Below, piece after piece: positions 12,001 through 24,000 of a stretch of DNA of 64,000 bases (positions are counted from its first letter, which is position 1; each line of letters opens with the position of its first letter). The notes beneath the pieces were generated by a model. The model saw nothing but the letters and a program-made list of their open reading frames with translations, did not search any database and was not told the DNA's origin. The position numbers and the translations under genes were made by a program. This DNA comes from Siphonodentalium dalli (lineage: Eukaryota; Mollusca; Scaphopoda; Gadilida; Siphonodentaliidae): contig CP136062.1 of NCBI GenBank assembly GCA_032622095.1, forward strand, positions 225,882,578 through 225,946,577, given 5' to 3'.

Positions 12001-15000
12001 TGTGTGTCAGATATTTGACAAACCGGCCAAATATCGTTGAACAAAATGTTGATAAATAACAGGTTTCGGGAAATTTATACTATATTTGACTGTGGTTAGC
12101 ATTATTTTTTCGGCAATTAATCAATTCTAATAACAGAAGCGGCATTTAAAAAAAATGTTGTTGTTGGAATATGATGGGGACCAGCGAATAAGATTGAGTA
12201 CCTTTAAATAAATAATGTTAGACTTAGCTACAAAAATATCGTTGATGGCAGCGGTCAGACCTGCGTATAGCCAGGGGACTGAACTCTGTGTTGTAGCTTG
12301 GCATACGGCAAGACATACTGTATACAACAACACCCGTTAGTAAGCCCATCCATGAGGTTAAGCACAGTCTATGTTTTGCTCCCAAAAATAGCATGGGGTG
12401 TTACTTGAACGCTTCCGGTCAGCATCCTCGGCAGCAACAACACTCCTCCGTTGGCGACAGAAAAGCCACAACCCGAAGAAAGCCACCACCCGAAGAAAGC
12501 CACCACCCGAAGAAAAAAAACAGAAAAAGAAAACAAATCTCGTTAATTGTCATCTAAATTATTGCATGCTTTTTTGAGTAAAAATAAATATGAGGGGTGA
12601 AGTAAAGGGCTGATTCGGCATCCCGGGGTTAGTCCACCAACGCCAATCCGCGGTTTGAGTTTGAGTTATTTATTCATTCAACACATACAATTGTCAATAG
12701 ACAAATAATAACATAGTTATACATAGTTATACAATTTCAACATAATACATAGGAAGTAATAATAGAAAGTAGGAAGTGTGATACCAATGTATTAATATGA
12801 TATATGGTACTATGGAAGTAAGATATGTTGAAGGGGGGATGCTAGAAGTTTACACTTATAAGGTGCAACCCCCATGGTTAAACTTGATAATTATTTTTGA
12901 ATTTTTATTTTTATTTTCCGGTTATCCAATTCTTTTGTTATGTTTTTATATCTGAAATGATGGGTGAATTATTCATGTTCCTGATTTAGGTTTTCCATTG
13001 AATGGACTGCTATTCGACATACTTTTCTAAAAGATGAAGTTTATATTTTCTTTTAAATGTAAATTTTTTTTCGCAGTTCTTTAGGTTTTTATCTAAGGAA
13101 TTCCATAGAGTTGTTCCAATGTTTCTTGTACAAAATGCTTTGGTATTGGTTCTCCTGTAACTAACTCTGAAATTTTCAGTTTGTTGCGTGTTGTGCTCAT
13201 GTGATCCTTTGATAGTGACAAAGAATGTTTGTAAATTAGGGGGTATAAGCTCATGTTTAGCTTTATACATTGTAACAAGTGTGTTCATTTTGGTCAAGTC
13301 ATCAAGTTTCAGGATTTTATACTTCTGGAATATTGGAGTACTATGACTTCTGTATCCAGCTCCATCAATTATTCTCATTGCTTTTTTTGAAGGTTTCTGA
13401 GAGGGATAAGCCTGGTGCTATAAACATTTCCCCATATTTCACAGCAATAATTTAAATAAGGAGCAATTAAACACTGATATAGTGAGACAAGTGCTGATTT
13501 GCCTATTTGTTTTTTGACTCGTAGCAACACGGCCACGCTTTTGGAGATTTTAGTTTGAATATGCTTGATTTGATCAGTCCAATTTAGATTATGGTCTATA
13601 TGAACACCTAGAAATTTAGTAGAATACACACGTTCAATCTTGCTGCCATTTATATTAACATTTATGTCTCCAGTCTTTTCTTCATTATTTCCGAATATCA
13701 TGAAATTTGTTTTAAGTATATTTAAGGACAGTTTGTTCACTTGAAACCAGGTATTTAATTTAACCAGTTCTCTGGATACGGTCCTGCCTAGCGATTCTAA
13801 TTTGTGTCCTTTAATGAACAAATTTGTGTCATCTGCAAACATGATAATTTTCAAAAGTGATGAAACGTTGCAGATATTATTTATGTATAGTATAAAGAGT
13901 GAGGGGACCTAGTAAACATCCTTGAGGAACACCACATTTGATTTCCAATGAATCTGATTCAGTACCATTAATAGATACGTATTGGTGTCTGTTCTTCAGA
14001 TAGCTTGAGAGCCAGTCGTGACATATTCCTCTTATTCCATAATGGTCGAGTTTTGACAGTAAAATTTTGTGATCAATTGTATCAAATGCCTTTTTTAGGT
14101 CAATAAATACTCCAAGAAGGTATTGTGATTCGTCTTTTGCATCTGAAATTTCTTCGACAAGTTCTATGATAGCTTGAGAGGTAGATCGGTTGTTTCTAAA
14201 GCCATATTGTCTGTCTGAGAGAATATTTTGTTTATCAAAGAATGACATTAAGCGTGTGTTATAAAGTTTTTCCAATATCTTTGATATGCATTGCTCGCGA
14301 GCAGGTAAAAAGGTCAGCCTCATGCACCATTATGGTTGCCATGCACGGCTCACGATCAAGCCAAAAAGGTCATCCTCCATTATGGTTGCCATATTTTTAT
14401 ATCGGGGAGAATTTGATGATTAGATCGGTATTACAACAGATGATATTTATTCATAGATCAAAGATGGCCGCCCATGAATGTGGGTTAAACAAAAAGCACA
14501 CCGTGGATCCGGAGACGGACTGCTCAACGGCGGTAAACACAAAGTCATTAAACATATACAACATCTCTTCCCTGCCAAGACTTGAAGTCTACAAACACCA
14601 TAGTGTTTACAAGTCCACATGTGCCTTGCGGTTCAAACCCATAGGATAACGCGCGGGAACGTCAACATTTACATTTGACACAACTTCATCGACCGATGCA
14701 GCTGACACAGGAGGTGTAGAAAAGTAAATGTCAATATTAGGCTCAAATACCAAATTTGTAATTTGCATTTGGTCAATATGCCTTTTCCAAATGGAACCCA
14801 AACCAATGTCCACCTTGTACGACAACGGACCAGTCTTTGAAACAATCTTAGCCGGAATCCATTTTGTTTGATTGTTGCGATAGTCACGCACACACACAGT
14901 TTGATCAACATCGAAATTACGAATATTACGACCTGTGTGTTTTGAGTCTACATATATGTATCTTGCTTTTGCTCAATCGTAATATTAATGTCAGGCTTCA

Positions 15001-18000
15001 GAATGTCCAAACGAGTTCTCGCATTTCGCCCAAGCAAAAGTTTGGTCGGAGTTTCACCGGTGAGTGAATGTGGTGTATTCCGATATTTGAAGAGAAACTT
15101 AGTTAGTCTGTCTCGAATGGAACCGTCATATTTTTAGCATTTCATAGCCACTTTAAATGTCTGCACAAAGCGTTCTGCTTGATTATTCGTGCGAGGATGA
15201 AATGGTGCTTATGTAATATGCTTAATGCCATTTGATCGTAAGAATTGTTCAAATTTAGCTGAACAGAAATTTGAAGCATTGTCCGATACCATATGGCGTG
15301 GCAATCAAAACCTAGCAAATATGCTACGCAGTTCAACAATAACATGTGAAGAGTTAGTATTTGACATTTGAATTATTTCTGGCCATTTGGAATGAGCATC
15401 AATTACAAGTAAAAACATAGAACCTAAGAAAGGTCCGGCAAAATCAATATGCAACCTGTGCCAGGGATTCCTTGGCCACTCCAGGGATTCCTTGGCCACT
15501 CCAGGGATTCCTTGGCCACTCCAGGGATTCCTTGGCCACTCCCAAGGATGAACTGGTGCTGCAGACGGAAGCTTATTCCATTTCGCACAAGAAACACATG
15601 ATTTACATACAACTTCAATACTGTGGTCTATATTAGGCCACCACACATGAGACCTCGCGAGCAACTTCATTTTTACAATGAAGCTCATCTAGAACACTTT
15701 CGCGACATGAAGTGGGCAAAACAACTCTATTGCACCACAAAATACAGCCTTCGTGAACACTGAGCTCGGTTTGTTGGTTGGTATACGGCGCCAACTCAGA
15801 ATCACCACTGCTTTGTAGAACATCACCATTTAACACTGCATCGAGAACTCGCGATAGAACACGATTTTTTACGCGTTTCCGTACGAATCTTCTCCGATGA
15901 CACCGGCAACACCTCTATTTGTGACGCATAGAACACTGCCACGGCATCGTCTTCCTCGGAATCTGCTTCGGTACACAACAAGAAAACCCGCGAAAACAAA
16001 ACAAAATCACATTTAATGTTCTAAGTTAAGTTATTTCCTCCTGTATCTGTATCGGTGTGCGCGCAGGATCAGTTCGGATGTGAGCGCACACTCCATAAAA
16101 AGAATCTTTGTGAAAATGAACCCTCTCAAATTAGTCTCAATACTTTAGAATATAGAATTAACCTAAAAATAACAAAAACCTTCGGAATAGAGAACCTTCG
16201 GAATAGCGGACCTTCGGGATAGCAAACCTTCATAATAGAAACATGTCCCCACAATTACACAGATGACGTAAACACATGTGCTAATCTTTGTCGTACTATC
16301 GTAATTATCGGTACGATTTATACTCTAGTACGAAACAAGAATATATTTCTCCATTCGACCATGAGTCTATACAGATCTCTACACCAGTGTACACCCACTT
16401 CGTGGCGGTAATAACGGCACTGGCGATAGCGCATCAGCATTTCCATGATCATCGGTACGCTTGTACTCGCTAAGAAGATCGCGTATCTCTGTAATCACGC
16501 TACTATCATTGTCGGAAGAGCCTTTGGTGGATGCAGAATTGTAGTAAGCGGTTTGTAGTCAGTCACAAGGGTGAATTTCCTTCCCTACAAATAGGCGTGG
16601 TATTTCTTTACACCCCAGTAAAGCGACAGAGCTTCTTTATCAATCTGACTGTACGACTTTTCTGCCTTTGTGAGAGAACGCGAAGCATACGAGATCGGAC
16701 GTTCTGTACCATCATCAAATACTTGCGAAATTACTGCGCCAATTCCGTAGGATGACGCATCACACGCTAATTTAAGCTTCTTCCCTGGATCATAATGACA
16801 CAGCACCTTGTTTGAGACAAGTAAGTCCTTCACATTGTTGAACGCCCTTTCGCACTCCTCTGTCCAAACCCATTTAACTTTAGCTTGCAACAATGCATTC
16901 AGCGAACTGACAACTGTTGACATGTTTTCGATGAATCGATGATAATAGTTTATTAAACCGAGAAATGATCGAAATTGAGAAACATTTTCTGGGCGTGGCA
17001 CATTTTTCACTGCCTCAACTTTTTTGGTGAAGTGTAAAGGCCATTTCTGTCAATTTCATGACCACAGTAACTAATTCGCTTCTTGAAGAATGCACACTTC
17101 GACGTATTAATAGTTAACCCATAGTCACTCAAACGTTTAAGCACCTGTTCCAAGTTTTCCAAGTGTTCCTGGTCATTTCTTCCACTAATGATCATATCAT
17201 CACAGACACATTTGGTGAACGGGACGTTCTGAAGTACTTGGTCCATGGCACGTTGCCAGATTGCTGGACTACTCGAGCAAACATATGCTAGACGATTCCA
17301 GCGATAGAGTCCTTTAGGGGTATTGATAGTCATCATCTCTTTGGTTTCGTCATCAGCTTCCATTTGAGTAAACGCTCGGTTCAGATCAATCTTGCTGAAT
17401 TTTTCGCCACCAGATAATGATGCGAAAATGTCTTCAATCTTCGGCAATGGGTACTGTTCAACTTTCACGACCGGATTTATTTTCACTTTGAAGTCACCGC
17501 AAACTCTAATTTCACCATTGGATTTCACTATTGGAACAATCGGAACTGCCCATTCACTGTACATGTAGTATACAGGTGTAAGGATACCATCAGACTCTAT
17601 GCGCTCAAGAGCTTTGATAACGCCAGGCTGAATTGAATATGGCACTGGTCGTGCTTTGTGAAATTTGGGTTGCGCCCCTTCTTCAATGGAGATATGGGCT
17701 TTAATACCCTTTAACTTTCCGAGTTTGTCCGTAAAAACATGCTCGTATTTAGACAATAAAATGTCCAAAGAAGTTGAACTCGCTGTACCGATAGATACTT
17801 GTTTTATCGCACACCAGTCAAGTCGAAACTGTTGTAGCCAGTCTCTACCAAACTGTGCTGGGTCGGCTGTTGGAACGACATAAAGTGAAACATTTGCAGT
17901 CTGATCTTCCAATTTGGTCTGAACATCAATTCTGCCATCCGGTTTCATTCGTTCGACGGAAAATGTTTTTAAAACGACATTCGTGCTTTTGAGTTCAATA

Positions 18001-21000
18001 CTTGGAAATTGACGGTCAAAATCTTGCCTTGAAATTAGAGAAACAGACGTTCATGTCGAGCCCCATCGGTAGCTCAGTTCCATTGATTGTAGGATGAAAA
18101 TTATGGGATCGACTCTCGATTTAGCTGTAGCATTTGCGACCTTTACATGTGGAATTAGTTCCTCGTCCGAAGCAACTTCTTTTTCCTCAACTTTACCAAC
18201 ACGTTTCGGATTTGGCTTCTTTCTACACGCAAAATCCGGGTGGCCCTTAATTATGCAAACCCTGCAAACGGTGTATTTATAACGACATTTGTTGGCAAAA
18301 TGTGCCCCCGTACAGCTGTAACAGGTTGGCGGTGGCTTCGAATAAGCTGGTTTGTAGTCACGGTCACGATGGTCTGCAGATTTGGAGTGTGAAAATTTAT
18401 TCACAGAAATGTCCTTGTCTGAACTCTGACCCCGGAACTCGGACAATTCACTGGAATCTTTTGTTGCCGTCTCCATTGCAACAGCTATTTTCTGGGCATT
18501 TGCAAAAGACGTTTCTGAATATACATTTTCCGCAGACCACAAACAAACCGATCGCGAAGTGTAATTTGCAAAATCACAGGTCACAGCTAGCTTGCGCATT
18601 TCTGCGATTAAAGTCATAATAATCTCCCCTTCTAACTGATCCCTCTTGTTGAACCTGCATCTTTTAGCAATTATGGAGGGTTTAGGGTTCAGGTGGTTGG
18701 TGAGAGTTTCTACCAGGGCGGCGTATGTCTTGGTTGCGGGTTTTATTGGGGCCAACAAGCTTTTCATAAGGCGATAGGTTTGTGGGCCTATCAAACTGAG
18801 CAACGAAGCCACTTTCTTGTTGTCAGCGACCCCATTGGCGATAAAGTATTGCTCTAAACGCTCTGTGTAGGTTTCCCATGTCTCTATAAACTCTCATCAA
18901 AACAACCAATCTTTCCTATAGCTCCAGCCATCGTCGCCAGTTTTATATCGGGGAGAAATAGGGTGATATTTGATGATTAGATCGGTATTACAACAGATGA
19001 TATTTATTCATAGATCAAAGATGGCTGCGCCCATGAATGTGGGTTAAACAAAAAGCACACTGGATCCGGAGACGGACTGCTCAACGGCGGTAAACACAGT
19101 CATTAAACATATACAACACATATGCGGCTCCCCGGCAGGTAAAAATTGTCAGCCTCATCCACCATTATGGTTGCCATGCACGGCTCCCTGACAGGTCAAA
19201 AAGGTCAGCCTCATCCACCATTGTTATCGTATTTTTACTTAGGGTTTTTTTTCTATTTACTACATTATTAATTAAATACGAACATACAAGTTTAACTAGT
19301 CTTTATAATATAACAGGAACATTTACATGTAGAATAGCAGGCAATAGAATAGACATGTTGTTGGTTTGGAGTTCGTGGTTTGAGTGATGGAAGTTCGTCA
19401 TCGGGAGAGCTTCGCCGTGCAGTTCCGGAATTGGCCGAGCCGTGTTCGTTTGACTTCGTGGTTGTCTCTCCCGCGGTTGTTGACGGGGTCAAATGTGACC
19501 TCTTTTGTATATCTTCAGATCACGGGCTTTTCGGTGTTTTGTTTGTCATCCACGATAATTAATTGATACCCAAAAACACTACATTATGGTTGCCATCCAC
19601 GGCATCCAAGCAGGTCAAAAATGTCAGTCTCATCCACCATTATGGTTGCCATGCACGGCTACCAAGCAGGTCAAAAAGGTCAGCCTCATCCACCATTATG
19701 GTTGCCATGCTCGGCTCCCTGACAGGTAAGAAAGGTCAGCTTCATTCACCATTATGGTTGCCATGCACGGCTCGCGAGCAGGTAAAAAAAACAACTACGT
19801 GACTCCGCCAGAGGTCCAAGATGCATGGCCATCACCATGTGAAGGTCACTGAGGGCGCCGTCATTAATTTTGTCAGTTCCTCTGTCGCGTTCATGTGATT
19901 TGTCATGTTCGTATTGTGGCCTATTTGTCAAAGGAGATATTTTGATATTTCAGAAGTGGCAATAAGCCCACCGAGGCAGACGTCAATGTTGCAATCACGG
20001 CAGTGAGATACGTCTTCACAATGCAACCAGGTAAGTCAATTAGCTGATATGTTTTTAGCTGCACGGCTTCACAATGCAACCAGGTAAGTCAATTAGCTGA
20101 TATGTTTTTAACTGCACGGCCATAATTATCGGTAATTCCAACTAAATTGTCAAACGAAAAACAAACTCAACAAACTCAAGTGATTTTATTTGATGCTCAG
20201 TATACATAAATTACAATATGGTAATGGGGCTCTGTGGAAGCCATGGCTTATGTGTCAGAGCCCTATAATAATACAATAATTATAATATAGACATAATGTG
20301 GGTGCAAGTGCAAGAGGAGAAGAACAGTTGAGAGAGAGAAAGAGATGTAGGTTGGGGAGGGGGAGGGGTGGGGTGGTAAATGGTGTGCATAATATGTTGA
20401 AGATACGCTCATAAGCAATAGAACTATATGTTACTTGATTTCCTGAAACATTATTATTTAAATTTAATGAATGTGTAAGGATGTGACTGAGTTACATCTC
20501 GCAGTTTTGCATCTTCTAGACATGTGCGTATATAGGCGGGTATGTTGACAACAATTTTACTCACACTGTGAATTTCAGCTAAAACTGGTTGGAATAACCG
20601 ATATAATGTAGCAGAAGTGAGCGCGCAGCACCACACCGACGGAATAGGACACCAGCAGCGTTTTAGTGTAAACATATTTTTAGCTCCAAATACAAATAAA
20701 CATAATATACAGATTATATCATATCTGCAAAATAGATGTATTAATATATGGAAACGAGGATCAGACAACAAGCCCGATGTCTTATATGAAGTATATGAAG
20801 ATGGTGTTAGGGATAGCAGAAGGCATGCAGATATAGAGAGAGGCAACCCAGGGCGGCCGCATTCTGATCCATACCAGCAGTGCTGGATCGGCATGCCAAC
20901 AGAAAGAGAGAGTGAGAGAGAGGGAGAGGGAAAAGAGAGAGATAGAGAGAGAAGGAAAACACCACGAACTGACAACTTTAGAAAAAACAACGCTACAGCA

Positions 21001-24000
21001 TCAGTTTCCAATACCAGCATCATAGCAGTTTAGGGGGACCATTTCACCACAGATGTATATGGTCAACGGTGGTTGAAATGTTTGCTAATACCTGTTAAAC
21101 GCTGCATTCTTCTTGATGTCGAAGATCGATCATCGATGTGCTTATATATCCTGGTTGATCCTGCATGCCCAGTAAACATGCCAGTGTCGGCCGCATTCTG
21201 GTTCATACCGGCAGAATGGACCGGCATGCAAAACAGTCTGTCGTCACTGCCAGATACAGGCCGCATTCTGGTTCATAACGGCAGAATGGACCGGTATGCA
21301 AAACAGTCTGTTGTCACTGCCCGATACAGGCCGCATTCTGGTTCATACCGACAGAATGGAACGGCATGCAAAACAGTCTGTCGTCACTGCCCGATACAGG
21401 CCGCATTCTGGTTCATACCGACAGAATGGACCGGCATGCAAAACAGTCTGTCGTCACTGTCCGGTACAGGCCGCATTCGGGTTCATACCGCCAGTGCTTC
21501 CACCGGCATGCCAACAGTCTGTCGTGAGCGGCCGGTACAGGCAACCCAGGACGGTCACATGCTGGTTCATACCGACAGTGCTGGACCTGCATGCTAACAT
21601 TCTGTCATCACTGGCCGGTACATGCAGCATTCGGATTCATACCGGCAGTGCTGGCACGGGCATGCCAACAGTCTGTCGTCAGTGGCCGGTACAGGTAACA
21701 CAAGACGGCTGCATTCTGGTTCTTACCGACAGTGCTGGACCGGCATGCCAACAGTCTGTCGTCACTGGCCGGTACAGGCAGCATTCCGGTAGGGTCCGGT
21801 AGGGTCCTGCGAATTGAAGATTTTGATCGAATCGAATATCGAATCGAATTGAAGAATTCGAATCGAATATCGAATCGAATATCGAATCGAATTATACTTG
21901 TGTGTTGCATTCTCAATTAGGCATGTTTTGCCAAGGATTAGATGATGTTTGAAACGTTCTATGAACTTCCATGAAGTTCCATCATAACTTACAGTCCCAG
22001 ATGCTTGCGATTTATACACCATGTTGTATTCGTCACACGTGTATCGGGATGCCAACAGCCTGTCGCCACTGGCCGGTACAGGCAACCCAGGACACCAGCA
22101 TTCTGTCTCGCACCAGCATGCCAACAGTCTGTCGTCACCGGCCGGTACAGGCAACCCAGGACACCAGCATTCTGTCTCGCACCAGCATGCCAACAGTCTG
22201 TCGTCACCGGCCGGTACAGGCAACCCAGGACACCAGCATTATGTCTCGCACCAGCATGCCAACAGTCTGTCGTCACCGGCCGGTACAGGTAACCCAGGAC
22301 ACCAGCATTCTGTCTCGCACCAGCATGCCAACAGTCTGTCGTCACCGGCCGGTACAGGCAACCCAGGACACCAGCATTCTGTCTCGCATCAGCATGCCAA
22401 CAGGCTGTCGTCACCGGCCGGTACAGGCAACCCAGGACACCAGCATTCTGTCTCGCACCAGCATGCCAACAGTCTGTCGTCACCGGCCGGTACAGGCAAC
22501 CCAGGACACCAGCATTCTGTCTCGCACCAGCATGCCAACAGTCTGTCGTCACCGGCCGGTACAGGCAACCCAGGACACGAGCATTCTGTCTCGCACCAGC
22601 ATGCCAACAGGCTGTCGTCACCGGCCGGTACAGGCAACCCAGGACACCAGCATTCTGTCTCGCACCAGCATGCCAACAGTCTGTCGTCACCGGCCGGTAC
22701 AAGCAACCCAGGACACTTCCAGCCGCTCCGCTCTCCGACTCAAAATTTTATGCCAAGAACACGAGGAACACAGTGTCTGCATGTGATTGGGACCCTGACC
22801 CTAATATATCCCCTTTCTTTCATATACTTTGCAGACACTCTCCTCTTGTTCTTGACATCCATTACATTTTTGCTCCGCCAATATTATGTGGGTAAAATGA
22901 CGAATATGTTTGAGGCGTTTTTCTTTCTTACTAAAACCTATGTTGACTAACAAATAGGCCATTTATGGTCTACCTGCCAGTGCTTCACTTTGACTTGTTT
23001 TCTGTCATTCTGGTGTGCTAGGTTTGGTGTTGCTTACCCTGAAACTCGTGTTACCTGGTCTGACACCCACTTACCTGATTGGTTACACATAAAAACAAGC
23101 AACCCAGGATCATCATGATGCCAAACATGTAGTGCAGACAGTCGGCTAATGTAGGCAAAAAGCCGGCAATCCGACACAAAATCCACCTCATGTTATTTCC
23201 AAGTAAATCGCCACAATACAACGTGATTTGACATATTCAGACATTATATCATTCAACAGTCTTGAAAAGAATGGAATAAGGTGACGTTAGCCTATACCGG
23301 CCGGTGCCGGTGCCGATTCGGCATGCCGTGAAGTTTACCAGCAGTCAGTCGGTATATACAGGCAACCCAGTACCAACATGATGGCAAATCGTCCGTGCAG
23401 GCAGTCGGTACCAGCCACATATAGGCAGGAAACCGGCAAGCCGACACGAAATCAAACGCATCTTATTCAGTGTTAATCGCTACGATGTAACGTTATTTGA
23501 CACAATTTAACAGTATATGGCGTTCATTTGAGCATTTTCTGGGACAGAATGATGTGATAGTAAGCCTGTACCGTCCGTTGCTGGTGCTGATTCGGCATGC
23601 CATGAAATTTACTAGCAGTCAACACAACATGTAAATACCGATATAATTATAGAGGATCTCTAATGAGTCGCAATTCTATAAGACATGTATTAACCGAGTG
23701 CATTAAATTCGATTCGAGCCCAGCTTTAGCGAGGCTCAAATCGCATTTAGTGGACGAGGTTCATAAGTTTCGTTTACAATTGCGACGATTTGATATCCAT
23801 TTTATCACATAATCACATTTTAGCCAGGAAAAACGATCTAGAAATGGATGGGGTTAAACAAATTAATATTGATTTCCTTATCACAACCAAAAAAAAGTGA
23901 GACAAACCTTCAAGAAAAAATATAGTTCCATTCTGAATGTGTCTTTTCGTGTTGACAAAATTGTTCAACCACCCTTATCACCCATATTTATCTCAAATTG

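Larger units (their letters stand above)
12655..14290 (-). mobile_element. 5'-truncated non-LTR retrotransposon (LINE, CR1/Jockey-like)
   Basis: The minus strand carries the 3' half of a LINE: reverse transcriptase (14290-13375), the downstream thumb/connection region (13375-13010) and a short 3' UTR ending near 12655 in a TTTGAG-type short repeat. The endonuclease ORF is absent, so the insertion is 5' truncated, as is usual for LINEs. At its 5' end it abuts a 56-bp tandem repeat. Frameshifts at about 13865 and 13376 show that the copy is dead. Confidence 0.85.
14395..19118 (-). mobile_element. Gypsy-type LTR retrotransposon (Mag-like), complete ends, degenerate
   Basis: The element is about 4.7 kb on the minus strand and flanked by the 5-bp target duplication CATAT (14390-14394 and 19119-19123). 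In order from the right it has a 178-bp 5' LTR, a primer-binding-like 'TGGCGACGATGG', gag with two zinc knuckles, a protease remnant, reverse transcriptase, RNase H, integrase, a C-terminal tail, a polypurine tract 'GGCAGGGAAGAGA' and a 169-bp 3' LTR starting TGTTGTATATG. Gene order PR-RT-RH-IN identifies Gypsy rather than Copia. Stops and frameshifts in gag, RNase H and integrase, and changes in the RT active-site box, show that it is inactive. It lies in intron 1 of the BPI-like gene, antisense to it. Confidence 0.9.

Noticed and set aside
14242-14649. 135-codon plus-strand frame
   Set aside because: It crosses the LINE end, the 56-bp repeat and the Gypsy LTR in antisense. It is composite and not a gene.
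20454-21033. Ser/Leu-rich (-) and Arg/Glu-rich (+) frames
   Set aside because: They are created by a (GA)n tract and flanking minisatellite units.
21971-22950. Long overlapping frames (up to 309 codons) on both strands at the 69-bp minisatellite
   Set aside because: They are 23-residue repeats in several frames at once, with no conserved domain or splice context. They are an artefact of a 69-bp period.
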